From contig NZ_CP139575.1 of the NCBI RefSeq assembly GCF_034298135.1, positions 682,001 to 746,000 on the forward strand: DNA of 64,000 nt, in the 5' to 3' direction. This document shows positions 27,443-37,837 of the stretch, one piece after another (position 1 is the stretch's first letter; each line of letters begins with the position of its first letter). Made by a program: the position numbers and the translations under genes. A model generated the notes under the pieces. That model was not told where the DNA came from. It made no database searches and saw nothing but the letters and a program-made list of their open reading frames with translations. This stretch comes from Lactobacillus acidophilus. GTDB taxonomy: Bacteria > Bacillota > Bacilli > Lactobacillales > Lactobacillaceae.

Positions 27443-28150
27443 TTAAGCATCATTTTTTCCGGATAAGTCTAACTTTTTATGTTTTCTTATTGCAATAATA
27501 TAAATACAATTAATTATTGCTAAAAATATGACTGCAATCCAAATAGTTTTTAATACCCAAATTTTTTGTAGCAATGCTGATACAATTGCTCCGAGTCCAA
27601 ATGAAATAACTAGCATCATATAGTTTACTGCAGCAGTATATTTACTTTTATCTTCCCCAAAGAAAAATGCACTCCATGCAACTACAGATTTTTTTAAATT
27701 ACCAGTTGTAAAAACATTATTGTATCCCATTCCTTCAATTTTACTAAAAGATGCATTTTGAACTGCTAAACCAAAAGCAATTGCTGGAACAATATAATAA
27801 TTGGGTACACTTTTGGGCAAAAAACCAACTACAATGCAAATTACTAAAATGGGAAATAAACAGAATACTCGCCAATAATGACTTTTTACATATTTATGAA
27901 ATAAGCCTACTAATAGTAATCCTAAAGAAAAAGCAATAAATGTACTAGCTCTATTAATCATGCCGGGTATATTATGATCTGCTAATGCCGAACTAAAGAA
28001 TATAACATTTCCTGTTTGTCCAGCAGACAGTGTGTGCCCCCTTTGAATATATGTGTAAGCATCAATGAAGCCTCCACAAAAAGTTAAAGCACAGGCTAAC
28101 TGACGTGATTCTGAAGGCCGATTGCTATTAATAATGTCTTTTAAACTCAT
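27443..28150 (-). CDS. YoaK family (DUF1275) membrane protein
   Basis: 235 residues with about six membrane helices. The family signature is visible: CGGFIDAYTYIQRGHTLSAGQTGNVIF near the N-terminus and AFGLAVQNASFSK..GMGYNNVFTTGNLKK in the middle. Function of the family is not known; it is thought to be a transporter-like protein. Start ATG 28150 is placed after GGGGATTG; an in-frame TTG at 28162 would overlap that site. A 14-bp perfect inverted repeat lies 46 bases upstream. Confidence 0.83.
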   Translation of the reverse strand: MSLKDIINSNRPSESRQLACALTFCGGFIDAYTYIQRGHTLSAGQTGNVIFFSSALADHNIPGMINRASTFIAFSLGLLLVGLFHKYVKSHYWRVFCLFPILVICIVVGFLPKSVPNYYIVPAIAFGLAVQNASFSKIEGMGYNNVFTTGNLKKSVVAWSAFFFGEDKSKYTAAVNYMMLVISFGLGAIVSALLQKIWVLKTIWIAVIFLAIINCIYIIAIRKHKKLDLSGKNDA

Positions 28151-28195
28151 TTCAATCCCCAATCTTTATAAAATATACAATCAAATTTATTATAA

Positions 28196-28239
28196 ACTTT
28201 ATAAAAAAATATAGTTAATTTTATTTTTATAAAGTTTTA
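28196..28239. repeat. AT-rich 14-bp perfect inverted repeat between yoaK and the XRE pseudogene
   Basis: AAACTTTATAAAAA (28196-28209) and TTTTTATAAAGTTT (28226-28239). May be an operator or a hairpin in the yoaK leader. Nothing else seen in 28151-28458 beyond AT-rich promoter DNA. Confidence 0.45.
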
Positions 28240-28458
28240 GTATCATTTTTTGATAAATAGTCAAATTATTTAATTTTTTGAGGTAGAATTGCATACAAGA
28301 CTGGTAAATCACACTTCATAAGTATATAAAATAAAATAATATTAATATTTAATATAATGGCAAGTTTATAATATTAAAATAGTTTATTCATTTTACCTAA
28401 AATGTTTTATAGTCTATAATTATAAGAATATAAGTACTTTGAAAGGATCGAATGCTTT

Positions 28459-28817
28459 GTGAATATTAATTTAGGAGAAGAGATTTCTCGTAGAAGACGT
28501 GAACAAAACTTACGCAAGAAGATCTAGCTGAATTAAGTGATTTATCTGTGAACTTTATTTCACGTTTGGAAAGGACTAAGGATCAAAATATTAGTATTCA
28601 GAAGCTTGATTCAATTGCACGTGCTTTGAATACTACTACTCCTGATATTGTTAATAACGCTTATCGAGTTAAAAAGATTAGATCTGAAAATCCTACTAAT
28701 AATACGCCAATTTTTGTTCAAAAAGTTACAAATGAATTACGCAAGTTACCTACTGTTAAGGCTGAACGGATTTGTAAGTCCTTAATTGTTCTTTTAAAAG
28801 AAATGGATTCAAAATAA
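28459..28817 (+). pseudogene. XRE-family helix-turn-helix regulator, frameshifted
   Basis: Starts at GTG 28459 (NINLGEEISRRRREQNL). A one-base deletion near 28509 moves the frame; the rest (TQEDLAELSDLSVNFISRLERTKDQNISIQKLDSIARALN...) continues to the stop at 28815-28817. Restoring one base gives a regular XRE protein of about 119 residues with the HTH at about 17-40. Only a single lesion, so recent loss or a sequencing error. Confidence 0.8.
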
Positions 28818-28853
28818 AATAGCTGTTGATTAAGAAGTCAACAGCTATTTTTT
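28816..28853. terminator. Terminator between the XRE pseudogene and the cyclophilin gene
   Basis: AAAATAGCTGTTGA pairs with TCAACAGCTATTTT, followed by T-run; bidirectional. Confidence 0.85.
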
Positions 28854-28858
28854 ATACT

Positions 28859-29458
28859 TTAATCATTAAAAATAGATTTATTAATCTTTATACTATCGAT
28901 TTTAATGTCTTCAAGCGGCTTATCTAATTTATTTTTCTTAGCTTTAGCAATTTTATCAACGATATCCATGCCAGAAATTACTTGACCGAAAACTGTGTGA
29001 CGTCCATCAAGCCATGGAGTTCCACCCTGTTTATATGCGTTAATTATTTCTTTAGGATAACCAGCTGGTTCCATTTGTTTAATATAGCGCTTAGGCATAT
29101 TTTTATTTTGAACAATAAAAAATTGACTTCCATTAGTGTTAGGACCAGAATTTGCCATGGATAATGCTCCACGTAAGTTGAACAATTCGCGTGAAAATTC
29201 ATCTTCAAAAGGATGATTCCAGATACTTGTACCACCTGTTCCATCGCCCTGGGGATCGCCACCTTGAATCATAAAATCACTAATTACACGATGAAATGTT
29301 GTTCCATCATAGTATCCCTTTTGTGCTAAACGAACAAAATTTTCGACAGTCATAGGTGCTTGTTCAGGAAATAATTGAATCTCAATGTCACCATAGCTAG
29401 TTTTTAGGATCGCCTTAGGCCCATCTACTTTATCTAAATTTAATTGTGGGTAATTCAT
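28859..29458 (-). CDS. ppiB: Cyclophilin-type peptidyl-prolyl cis-trans isomerase
   Basis: 199-residue cytosolic PPIase; no signal peptide. Cyclophilin hallmarks in order: FVRLAQKGYYDGTTFHRVISDFMIQGGDPQGDG (catalytic Arg in FHR), FEDEF, LSMANSGPNTNGSQFFI and LDGRHTVFGQVISGMDIVDKI. It catalyses proline isomerisation during folding. Starts at ATG 29458. It follows ppaC on the same strand but a terminator lies between them. Confidence 0.92.
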   Translation of the reverse strand: MNYPQLNLDKVDGPKAILKTSYGDIEIQLFPEQAPMTVENFVRLAQKGYYDGTTFHRVISDFMIQGGDPQGDGTGGTSIWNHPFEDEFSRELFNLRGALSMANSGPNTNGSQFFIVQNKNMPKRYIKQMEPAGYPKEIINAYKQGGTPWLDGRHTVFGQVISGMDIVDKIAKAKKNKLDKPLEDIKIDSIKINKSIFND

Positions 29459-29541
29459 TAATAATCTCTTTTCTAAATATATAATTAACCTTTTAATTTT
29501 AACATAAAGTGTATATTGTTTATTTCAATTAATATTAGGAG

Positions 29542-29580
29542 AAAACAAAAATAAGAAGTAGTTTAATTACACTACTTCTT
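29542..29580 (-). terminator. Terminator of ppaC
   Basis: AAGAAGTAG pairs with CTACTTCTT; on the minus strand followed by TATTTTTGTTTTC. Confidence 0.8.
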
Positions 29581-29595
29581 ATTCGCTGATTATAA

Positions 29596-30531
29596 TTAAG
29601 CATTAAAAGCATCAGTAAGTGGTGGAACAACTTGCTTCTTACGTGATACCACTCCTGGTAACTTAACTTCTGAATCATCAAGTTTCTTATCAAATGCTTT
29701 TTCAAAGAATGACTTAGTTTCATCTGAACCTACAACTAGAGCTTCAGAATCTGAGTCAAGGATATTAGTAATTAAAAGCATAAACATGTCATAATCATTG
29801 TCATTTGATGCTTTCTCCATGGCTTTTAAGAATGCATCTTTACGTTCTAATGCTTCTGGCAAATCAACAACATTAATTTGTGCAACACGGACGTTATGAC
29901 CATTTAATTCGAAGCTCTTAGCATCTAAGTCAATTAATTCTTCTTCTGATTTATCATTAATGTTAGTACCAGCTTTAAGCATTGCTAAACCGTAATCCTT
30001 GTAATCTACGCCTGCAATTTTTGCTAAAGCTTCAACCGCTTCTTTATCATCATCAGTAGTTGTTGGTGACTTAAGAAGCAAGGTATCTGAAATAATAGCT
30101 GAAAGCATTATACCAGCAATTTTTTCAGGAATTTCAATATCATTTTCATTAAACATTTTCCAAACAATAGTTGAGGTACAACCCACAGGTTCTGCACGAT
30201 AGTACAAAGGATCTGCAGTATTAAAGTTCATAATTCTGTGGTGATCCACAACATGAGTAACCTTAACTTTATCAATGTCTGATACGCTTTGTTGTGGTTC
30301 ATTGTGGTCAACTAACATTACTGAATCAACTTCTGGTGCAGCTTCTTTAATAACACGTGGTGCTTCAAAACCAAATTTTTTAAGAGCATATGCAGTTTCG
30401 TCATTAGGTTCACCTAGTGCAACAGCTTCAGTATTGTACCCTAATTTGTTTTGTAAGTATGAAAATGCAATAGCAGTACCAATGGCATCAGTATCTGGAT
30501 TTTGGTGTCCGAAAACAAATTCTTTTTCCAT
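29596..30531 (-). CDS. ppaC: Manganese-dependent inorganic pyrophosphatase
   Basis: Family II (DHH) pyrophosphatase; hydrolyses PPi and drives biosynthetic reactions. 311 residues, normal length. Metal-binding motifs: [13 protein letters not shown] (about 8-20), MLVDHNE (about 72-78) and VVDHHRIMN (about 94-102, the DHH motif). The C-terminal DHHA2 domain ends with [11 protein letters not shown], the substrate-binding SRKKQ motif. Start ATG 30531 is 20 bases after the lysR stop, so the two are likely co-transcribed. Confidence 0.96.
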   Translation of the reverse strand: MEKEFVFGHQNPDTDAIGTAIAFSYLQNKLGYNTEAVALGEPNDETAYALKKFGFEAPRVIKEAAPEVDSVMLVDHNEPQQSVSDIDKVKVTHVVDHHRIMNFNTADPLYYRAEPVGCTSTIVWKMFNENDIEIPEKIAGIMLSAIISDTLLLKSPTTTDDDKEAVEALAKIAGVDYKDYGLAMLKAGTNINDKSEEELIDLDAKSFELNGHNVRVAQINVVDLPEALERKDAFLKAMEKASNDNDYDMFMLLITNILDSDSEALVVGSDETKSFFEKAFDKKLDDSEVKLPGVVSRKKQVVPPLTDAFNA

Positions 30532-30551
30532 TAAATAAATTGCCCCTTTTT

Positions 30552-31523
30552 CTAATTTTCTTTTTGTTTTACTTCTTCTAATAGTCTACTAGAATTAACG
30601 TATTTATCCAAGAATTTTTCCCATTCTTTTAGTAGATTTTGCATTCTAGGAATCTCTAATTTTCCTTTTCTGTAGACGTATGAAATGTGGAATTTATGTT
30701 CTTCGTCTAAGTAAACTGGTGTTAAATCTATAGCATTATGATGTGCATCATAATATGATTCGGTAACAAATGTATCATAATCTGTTTCTTCAGACATTTT
30801 AATAAGCTCTTCAGTAGAAGCAATTTTAATTGGAATATTTGGCTTGTGTTTCTTTCCAAAATATTCATACATTAATGGTGTTAAGTAGAAATCATCAGGA
30901 TAAGATACCCATTTTCTATTTAAAAAACGAGATACGGGGTAACTTTTACCAGCTTCAACAGTTGTTTTATGTGTCAATACAACTAGACGATCATCATAAA
31001 TAGTTTGATGATTATATTGATGACGTAAGTTAGTCTCCTCTTTTTTAGTGTTATCAGGCAAATACATAAGCGCCATGTCAATCATATTAGTATCTAATCT
31101 ACGCCATAACTCCTTACGATCATAACAATCAACGGTAAAAGTTACATCAGGATATTTTTGATTAAAGTAGCGCAAAAAACGGTAAAATATATCTACTTGT
31201 AATGTATTTAAGATACCAATAGATATGTGCCCTTTATCAGCTTGGGTATATTCTTGGATATCACTTACAACTCCATTAATAGTATTAAGTAATTCAACTG
31301 CAGCAGATTCCATTTTTTTTCCTGCTTCAGTTAAATACAGTTTCTTTCCCATTTGGCCAAATAATGGAGCACCAATAGCATGTTCTAATTTTTTAACTTG
31401 TTGGGTTAGTGCAGGTTGAGTTATACCCAAAATTTGAGCAGCTTGAGTATAATTCATAGTATCAATTAATTGTAAAAAATAACGCAAGGATTTGGCTGAA
31501 AGTATAGTATCAGTTTTAGGCAT
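30552..31523 (-). CDS. LysR-family transcriptional regulator
   Basis: 323 residues. The N-terminal winged HTH ([39 protein letters not shown], about 8-48) has the usual LysR signature. It is followed by a linker helix and a two-lobed effector domain (about 95-300). Located between parC and ppaC, reading the same way. Ligand and targets are unknown. It is the only LysR gene in the window and so one candidate, without further evidence, for the dyads found at 42-54 kb. Confidence 0.9.
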   Translation of the reverse strand: MPKTDTILSAKSLRYFLQLIDTMNYTQAAQILGITQPALTQQVKKLEHAIGAPLFGQMGKKLYLTEAGKKMESAAVELLNTINGVVSDIQEYTQADKGHISIGILNTLQVDIFYRFLRYFNQKYPDVTFTVDCYDRKELWRRLDTNMIDMALMYLPDNTKKEETNLRHQYNHQTIYDDRLVVLTHKTTVEAGKSYPVSRFLNRKWVSYPDDFYLTPLMYEYFGKKHKPNIPIKIASTEELIKMSEETDYDTFVTESYYDAHHNAIDLTPVYLDEEHKFHISYVYRKGKLEIPRMQNLLKEWEKFLDKYVNSSRLLEEVKQKEN

Positions 31524-31593
31524 AATGATTATCTTCTTTCTTTTTATAATTAGCCGTGTCCCATAACATAATAATTATCTATCCAAAAATAAA

Positions 31594-31621
31594 TAGTGTC
31601 AAAACATACGTCTTGACACTA
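31594..31621 (-). terminator. Terminator downstream of parC
   Basis: AGTGTCAA (31595-31602) pairs with TTGACACT (31613-31620). Read leftwards it is followed by ATTTATTTTTGG. Confidence 0.75.
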
Positions 31622-31659
31622 CCTTTATTTTTATTAAATATAAAAATACTTATAAAATA

Positions 31660-34110
31660 TTAATTACTAATTGGTCGACTCATTTCTATTCTTATAGGAA
31701 CACCATCAGTAGTTGTATCTACTACAAATGAACCATTTGAATAACGATCACCCATAGGATGTTCATTTGTTTTAATTTCAATATGACGATCACTTGAAGT
31801 AGTAATATCTAATATATGATTTTGGGCATATGGCATTATTGCCACAATTCTATGTGGCTTAGTTTTTAACTCACGTAAAACTAGAACACCACGTTTAGCT
31901 CTGGAAACTTTATTAACTAAATTGAGATCGAATTGTTTATATGCACCACGTTGTGTGATTAATCCGACCTTAATTAAGTCGACATATTTATTATCTACTA
32001 ATACATAACCTACAATGTAATCATCATCTTTTAAGTTGACTGATTTAACACCAGCAGCTTTAGCTCCAGAAGATGGCACCTCATTAATATTATATCTAAC
32101 TGCATATGCACGATTGGTAAATAAAGTTATTTCTTTATCAGCATTTGGAGCAATTAGATCTACACCAACTAGTAAACTGTTGTTTGATTTTAAATTTATA
32201 GCACTCATTGCACGAGATCTATAAGTTCTAGTTGGTTGTAAGTTAGCTAACTCTAATTGTTTAATATAGCCATCATTGGTTGCAAGTAAGAAATTAGAGT
32301 TAGTATTTAAATCATCAAATGCAAACACACGAATAATTTTCTCATCACTGCTCAAGCCAATTTCTTGGGAAAGATGTTGTCCTGTTTCTTTCCATTTAGT
32401 TTCAACTAACTCATGAACTGGTCTATAAATCACATTTCCTCGATTAGTAAACAGATACAAATTAGTTAATGTAGACAAAGTGTTTTCATAAATTACCTTG
32501 TCACCATCAGGTAACCCATTATCGGCATCATCAGTTGATTGATATGATCTAATTGATGAGCGCTTCAAATAACCATCTCGACTGATTAATACACGTACTT
32601 TTTCATCTGCTACTAATGCTTTTTCATCAATTTCAACTTTAGCACTTTGTTCTGAAATTTGTGTGCGGCGAGGATTATCAAATTCTTTTTTAACTGTAGA
32701 TAGTTCCTTGATAATCTCTTTTTCAAGAGTCTTACGATCGGATAAAAGTTTGCGATACTTTTCTGCTAATTTATTTAATTTGGTTTGTTCAGCAATTAAT
32801 GCATCAACATCAGTGTTAGTTAATCTGTAAAGTTGTAAAGAAACAATAGCTTCTGCTTGATTTTCTGTAAAGTCATAGCTAGCAATCAAATTCTTTTTAG
32901 CATCAGATTTGTTTTTAGAAGCACGAATAGTTTTAATTACTTTATCCAAAATATCCATAGCATGAATTAAGCCTTGAATAATTTCTAATCTAGCTTCAGC
33001 CTTATTCAGGTCAAACTTAGTTCGCTTAGTTACAACTGCTTCTTCATGTTCCAAGTAAGATGCTAATATCCGCTTCAAACCAACTTGAACCGGTGTCATA
33101 TGGTCTATAGCAACCATATTGAAGTTATAAGATACTTGAAGATCAGTATTTTTAAATAAATAATTTAGAATATTTTGAGAATCGGCATCTTTTTTAAGTT
33201 CAATTACAATTGATAAGCCATGTCGGTCAGTTTCATCACGGACTTCAGCAATACCATCAATTTCTTTATTTAAACGAATTTCATCAATCTTTTTAACTAA
33301 AAGAGATTTATTTACTTCAAATGGTATTTCTGTAACAACAATTTCTTGTCTATGACCACGAATGTCTTGAATATTAGTTTTGGCACGTACTTGAATACGG
33401 CCACGACCAGTTTTATAGGCTTCTTTAATTCCTTTGGTTCCCATAATAATGGCGCCAGTTGGAAAATCAGGACCTTTAACATAATTCATTAAGTCTTCAA
33501 GTGAAGCATTAGGATGCTTTAATAAGTAAATTGTAGCATCAATAACTTCACCTAAATTATGAGGTGGAATTTCTGTAGCATATCCAGAAGAAATTCCTGT
33601 TGACCCATTAACTAATAAATTAGGAAAACGAGCCGGTAAAACGGTAGGTTCATACTCCGTATCATCGAAATTTAATACCATATTGACAGTATCTTTATCG
33701 ATATCTTGTAAAAGCATATTAGAAATTTTGCTTAAACGAGATTCCGTATAACGCATAGCTGCCGGACCATCACCGTCCATTGAGCCATTATTACCGTGCA
33801 TTTCAACTAAGGGCTCACGCATTTTCCAGTCTTGCGATAAGTGGACTAGTGCTCCATAAATAGAACTATCACCGTGTGGGTGATAGTTACCCATAATGTT
33901 ACCTACGGCCTTAGCTGCTTTTTTAAATGGTTTGTCATAAGTATTTCCATCTTGATACATCGCATAAAGAATACGACGTTGAACAGGTTTTAATCCATCA
34001 CGGATATCAGGTAATGCACGTTCTTGAATAATATATTTTGAATATCGTCCAAAACGTTCACCCATAACTTGCTCAAGTGGCATTTCACGAATACGTTCTA
34101 TTATTGCCAT
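31660..34110 (-). CDS. parC: DNA topoisomerase IV subunit A
   Basis: Decatenating type IIA topoisomerase subunit, 816 residues. The catalytic Tyr lies in AAMRYTESRLS (about residue 118). The C-terminal beta-pinwheel blades follow about residue 490 (e.g. LYLFTNRGNVIYRPVHEL). The quinolone-determining helix reads HPHGDSSIYGALVHLSQDW: the serine is present, but the acidic residue equivalent to S. aureus GrlA Glu84 is Gly (codon 33853-33855). parE lies 28 bases upstream, forming the parEC operon. Confidence 0.97.
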   Translation of the reverse strand: MAIIERIREMPLEQVMGERFGRYSKYIIQERALPDIRDGLKPVQRRILYAMYQDGNTYDKPFKKAAKAVGNIMGNYHPHGDSSIYGALVHLSQDWKMREPLVEMHGNNGSMDGDGPAAMRYTESRLSKISNMLLQDIDKDTVNMVLNFDDTEYEPTVLPARFPNLLVNGSTGISSGYATEIPPHNLGEVIDATIYLLKHPNASLEDLMNYVKGPDFPTGAIIMGTKGIKEAYKTGRGRIQVRAKTNIQDIRGHRQEIVVTEIPFEVNKSLLVKKIDEIRLNKEIDGIAEVRDETDRHGLSIVIELKKDADSQNILNYLFKNTDLQVSYNFNMVAIDHMTPVQVGLKRILASYLEHEEAVVTKRTKFDLNKAEARLEIIQGLIHAMDILDKVIKTIRASKNKSDAKKNLIASYDFTENQAEAIVSLQLYRLTNTDVDALIAEQTKLNKLAEKYRKLLSDRKTLEKEIIKELSTVKKEFDNPRRTQISEQSAKVEIDEKALVADEKVRVLISRDGYLKRSSIRSYQSTDDADNGLPDGDKVIYENTLSTLTNLYLFTNRGNVIYRPVHELVETKWKETGQHLSQEIGLSSDEKIIRVFAFDDLNTNSNFLLATNDGYIKQLELANLQPTRTYRSRAMSAINLKSNNSLLVGVDLIAPNADKEITLFTNRAYAVRYNINEVPSSGAKAAGVKSVNLKDDDYIVGYVLVDNKYVDLIKVGLITQRGAYKQFDLNLVNKVSRAKRGVLVLRELKTKPHRIVAIMPYAQNHILDITTSSDRHIEIKTNEHPMGDRYSNGSFVVDTTTDGVPIRIEMSRPISN

Positions 34111-34138
34111 TAAATTAAAACCCTTCTTTTATTATTTA

Positions 34139-36085
34139 TTATTCATCTTCGGATTCTAGAATGGAGCTATCTTCGCCCATTCTAAATTTAACATTTTCTT
34201 CGATCCATTTTCTTCTTGCAGCAACCTTGTCACCCATTAAAGTAGTAACACGACGTTCCGCAAGAGCTGCATCATCAATTTTTACTCTGATTAACATTCT
34301 AGATTCAGGATTCATCGTAGTTTGCCAAAGTTGTTCAGCGTTCATTTCACCCAAACCTTTGAATCTTTGAAGAGAATATCCTCGGCCCATCTTCTTTTCG
34401 TCTTCCGCCAGTTCTTCATCTGTCCAAGCATATTGAATTTCAACATTTTTTCCGCGCCCTTTTTGTAGACGATAAAGTGGAGGTAAAGCAATGTACACTT
34501 TGCCTTGTTCAATCATTGGACGCATGTAGCGATAGAAGAAAGTTAAAAGCAAGATTTGAATATGTGCACCATCATCATCTGCATCAGTCATAATAATAAC
34601 TTTATCGTAGTTAGAATCATCAACATTAAATTCTGTTCCTACGCCAGCACCAATGGTATAAATCATAGTATTAATTTCTTCATTCTTGAAGATGTCTTGC
34701 AATTTAGCTTTTTGTGTATTAAGGACTTTGCCTCGAAGTGGCAGGATAGCTTGGAAGCGTCTATCACGTCCTTGCTTAGCAGATCCACCAGCTGAATCAC
34801 CTTCGACTAAGAATAATTCATTTTTCTTAGGGTTACGGGATTGTGCAGGGGTTAGTTTACCTGAAAGGACTTCTTTTTTCCGTCTCTTTTTACCATTTCT
34901 ACTTTCGTCTCTAGCTTTTTTAGCTGCTTCACGTGCATCCCTTGCTCTTTGAGCCTTCTTAACCAGTTCCTGGGCTAATTCACCATTTTCCATTAAGTAA
35001 TATGACATCTTTTCATACACTAATGAATCTACTGCAGAACGTGCTTGAGGAGTACCTAATTTTCCTTTTGTTTGTCCTTCAAATTCAAGTAATTCTTCAG
35101 GAATTTTAATTGATAAAACAGCACTTAACCCTTCGCGATAGTCTGAACCATCAATGTTTTTATCTTTTTTTCCAAGAAGACCTTGTTTTTTAGCATAATC
35201 ATTAAAGGCACGAGTAAAGCCACTGCGAGCACCTGATTCATGTGTACCACCATCACCAGTACGTACATTGTTTACAAATGATACTAAATTCTCAGAATAT
35301 CCATCACTATATTGACCAGAAAATTCAATTTCCATTCCGTCTTGTTTTCCTTCAAAATAGAAAACATTACTAATGGTTCCTTTGCCTTCATTAAGATATG
35401 ATACAAATGATTTTATTCCGTCGTCGTATTGGAAAACATCATGATGTTCAGGAGTACGTTCATCCGTTAATACAAACTTAACGCCCTTAAGCAAAAAGGC
35501 AGATTCACGAATTCGCTCTTGAATTGTTTCGTACTTATACTTAGTTGTAGAAAAAACTGTATCATCGGGTTTAAAAGTAATAGTTGTACCAGTTGGATCA
35601 CTTGTTTTTCCTAGACATTTAAGTGTACCTACTGGATGCCCACCATTTTGGAATTCTTCTTCATATGCTTTCCCATCACGTACTACACGTACTTTCATAT
35701 AACTGGATAAAGCATTAACTACAGATGAACCTACCCCGTGTAAACCACCTGAAGTTTTGTAATTTTGTTCAGTAAATTTACCTCCGGCATGAAGTACAGT
35801 CAGAATAACTTCTATAGTGGGTTTTCCTGATTTGTGCATACCTGTTGGCATACCGCGCCCGAAGTCTCTTATAGTTATACTATTGTCTTTATGGATTGTT
35901 ACATCAATTTCTTTACCAAAACCGGCCATAGCTTCATCGACTGAATTATCGACGATTTCATAAACCAGTTGATTAAGACCATGTATATCGGTTGATCCGA
36001 TATACATACCAGGTCTTTTACGGACTGCTTCTAGTCCATGTAAAATTTGAATTGAAGAATCATCATAAGTATTAGCTTTTGCCAC
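34139..36085 (-). CDS. parE: DNA topoisomerase IV subunit B
   Basis: ATPase subunit, 648 residues. GHKL ATPase motifs: EIVDNSVDEAMAG, DFGRGMPTGMH, LHAGGKF and GLHGVGSSVVNAL. TOPRIM motifs: LFLVEGDSAGGSAKQGRDR and IMTDADDDGAHI. C-terminus has RFKGLGEMNAEQLWQTTM. The insert-free length and the KxGxQ-like loop region suit ParE rather than GyrB, as does the partner parC downstream. Start is GTG 36085 behind GGAGGAATTTTA. plsY is divergent upstream, the common Firmicutes plsY-parE arrangement. Confidence 0.97.
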   Translation of the reverse strand: MAKANTYDDSSIQILHGLEAVRKRPGMYIGSTDIHGLNQLVYEIVDNSVDEAMAGFGKEIDVTIHKDNSITIRDFGRGMPTGMHKSGKPTIEVILTVLHAGGKFTEQNYKTSGGLHGVGSSVVNALSSYMKVRVVRDGKAYEEEFQNGGHPVGTLKCLGKTSDPTGTTITFKPDDTVFSTTKYKYETIQERIRESAFLLKGVKFVLTDERTPEHHDVFQYDDGIKSFVSYLNEGKGTISNVFYFEGKQDGMEIEFSGQYSDGYSENLVSFVNNVRTGDGGTHESGARSGFTRAFNDYAKKQGLLGKKDKNIDGSDYREGLSAVLSIKIPEELLEFEGQTKGKLGTPQARSAVDSLVYEKMSYYLMENGELAQELVKKAQRARDAREAAKKARDESRNGKKRRKKEVLSGKLTPAQSRNPKKNELFLVEGDSAGGSAKQGRDRRFQAILPLRGKVLNTQKAKLQDIFKNEEINTMIYTIGAGVGTEFNVDDSNYDKVIIMTDADDDGAHIQILLLTFFYRYMRPMIEQGKVYIALPPLYRLQKGRGKNVEIQYAWTDEELAEDEKKMGRGYSLQRFKGLGEMNAEQLWQTTMNPESRMLIRVKIDDAALAERRVTTLMGDKVAARRKWIEENVKFRMGEDSSILESEDE

Positions 36086-36181
36086 TAAAATTCCTCCACT
36101 TGTTCATTTATTCAACAACTACCGTATATTTAAAAGATAATCTTTGCTAAAATAGCGATAGATTAATAGGAGTTGTTAAAT

Positions 36182-36817
36182 ATGTTTGCTTTAAAATTTG
36201 CATCGTTGTTTATTTTAGCATACTTGCTAGGATCATTTCCGGCTGGTGTGGTAGTAGGAAAGATCTTTTTTTATAAAGATATTAGAAAATATGGGTCAGG
36301 CAACATCGGAACAACTAATACATTTAGAGTATTAGGTCCAGTTGCTGGAATCATAGTTTTTTTAATTGATTTTTTCAAAGGTACGCTGGCAACTTTAATA
36401 CCAGTTATCTTTAATCTAGGACCACATTATCTTTGCTTGATCTTTGGATTAGTTGCTATTTTAGGCCATGCTTTTCCTATCTTTTTAAAATTTAAAGGTG
36501 GCAAAGCTGTAGCAACATCGGCAGGATTTTTGCTTGGATATAATGTACACTTCTTTTTGATTTGTGCAGTAATCTTTATCCCTATTTTATTTATCACAAG
36601 TATGGTTTCATTAACCAGTTTGATTTCAGTAGTTTTAATTTTTATTGCTTCTTTTTTCTTCCATGATATTGCCTTAAGCATTATCAGTGGATTGCTTGTA
36701 ATCTTAATTTACTGGAGCCATAGAAGTAATATAGCTAGAATTGAAAAACATCAAGAAAATATGGTGCCCTTCGGTGTAGTATATTGGCTAAAAAATAAAC
36801 ATACTAAATCAAAGTAA
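36182..36817 (+). CDS. plsY: Glycerol-3-phosphate acyltransferase PlsY
   Basis: Membrane acyltransferase that moves the acyl group from acyl-phosphate to glycerol 3-phosphate in phospholipid synthesis. 211 residues, about five helices. Conserved motifs: GSFPAGVVVGK, GSGNIGTTNTFRVLG, GHAFPIFLKFKGGKAVATSAG. Start ATG 36182 is chosen for GGAGTTG nine bases upstream; an in-frame TTG 36173 is less likely. Divergent from parE, ends at a strong terminator. Confidence 0.95.
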   Translation: MFALKFASLFILAYLLGSFPAGVVVGKIFFYKDIRKYGSGNIGTTNTFRVLGPVAGIIVFLIDFFKGTLATLIPVIFNLGPHYLCLIFGLVAILGHAFPIFLKFKGGKAVATSAGFLLGYNVHFFLICAVIFIPILFITSMVSLTSLISVVLIFIASFFFHDIALSIISGLLVILIYWSHRSNIARIEKHQENMVPFGVVYWLKNKHTKSK

Positions 36818-36822
36818 TATTT

Positions 36823-36857
36823 AAAAACAACAAGTATCAGTTACTTGTTGTTTTTTT
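36823..36857 (+). terminator. Terminator of plsY
   Basis: AAAACAACAAGTA pairs with TACTTGTTG plus T-run. Confidence 0.88.
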
Positions 36858-37050
36858 GTTACTTAAATTATTATACATACGCAAACAAAAGTTCGCAAGA
36901 AAGAATAATGCTTCTTAAGTAACATTTTAATTAACAAATTATCAAATCATTTTATAATAAGTATGTGAAGTATCTTATTATCATATTATCTTATAAATCT
37001 ATTATATAAATGTAAATGCAATACAAATAATATAGATAGGAGTAATAAAG

Positions 37051-37620
37051 ATGACCCAGCAATTTGAAAAATTAACTGCTGAAGATTTGGATTGCTGCAG
37101 AAAATTGTTTTTTGGCATAACCAGAAAATTTCAGCAATTTAGTTATAGTAATTTTTATATTTTTAATGTAAGAAAAACTATTAAGATTTTAGAGATCTAT
37201 TATAATTGGTTATTGTCACAAAAAAGTGAAAACTTTAATAAGCTGTATTACAAGTTTTGGACTGAGTCTGATATGGACATTACTGAAGTTTCCTTACTTC
37301 TTTTACCAATAGTACATAATAAAGAGAAAGAGATTCAAAGGGTTGCTAATTTACTTATTCAATTGAATAATACAAATGAATCACATATTTTTAATGATAT
37401 TAGAACTAATGCATCAGGGTTACCGGTTAAAAACACAATTTACCCTGCTACACGTACTAGTTTAGAAAAAGTATATTCTATTAGTAAATATGAAAATAAT
37501 ATTGAATATAGTTCAAGTATTAAAAAATTTTTGACTTTATATTCTGATTCAAAATTTGATCCAAAGGATTTAATAATTTTCTTTGATGATACTTTAAATA
37601 CAGATACAAGTGTAAACTAA
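37051..37620 (+). CDS. Hypothetical protein, 189 residues
   Basis: Starts at ATG 37051 behind ATAGGAGTA. Soluble, rich in Phe, Tyr, Asn and Lys; no signal peptide, no membrane segment. The first half is predicted helical (about 8-100), then an extended Ser/Asn-rich part. More AT-rich than its neighbours and isolated between plsY and yeiH, suggesting acquisition. No family recognised. Confidence 0.65.
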   Translation: MTQQFEKLTAEDLDCCRKLFFGITRKFQQFSYSNFYIFNVRKTIKILEIYYNWLLSQKSENFNKLYYKFWTESDMDITEVSLLLLPIVHNKEKEIQRVANLLIQLNNTNESHIFNDIRTNASGLPVKNTIYPATRTSLEKVYSISKYENNIEYSSSIKKFLTLYSDSKFDPKDLIIFFDDTLNTDTSVN

Positions 37621-37787
37621 AATATTTAAAAATAAAAGATACAATATACTATCATATTTTGGTAAAATGTCTTAGAAAGTGATGAATATATCTAAAATTT
37701 TTATGTTTTGGGGAGAATGTTAGTGAATAAACACTAATATAAAAAAGTTGAGTTGAGAGTTTAAGATATAGAGATATTAGGTGATAT

Positions 37788-37820
37788 AAAAAGAGGCGAT
37801 AATCATGTCGCCTCTTTTTA
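37788..37820. terminator. Terminator between the hypothetical gene and yeiH
   Basis: AAAAAGAGGCGA pairs with TCGCCTCTTTTT across TAATCATG; bidirectional. Confidence 0.85.
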
Positions 37821-37837
37821 TATTTTAGATTCTTAAT

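Noticed and set aside
30552..31523. LysR gene as the regulator of the 42-54 kb dyads
   Set aside because: It is the only LysR gene in the window but lies 11 kb away among core genes and shows no such dyad at its own promoter; left open, not claimed.
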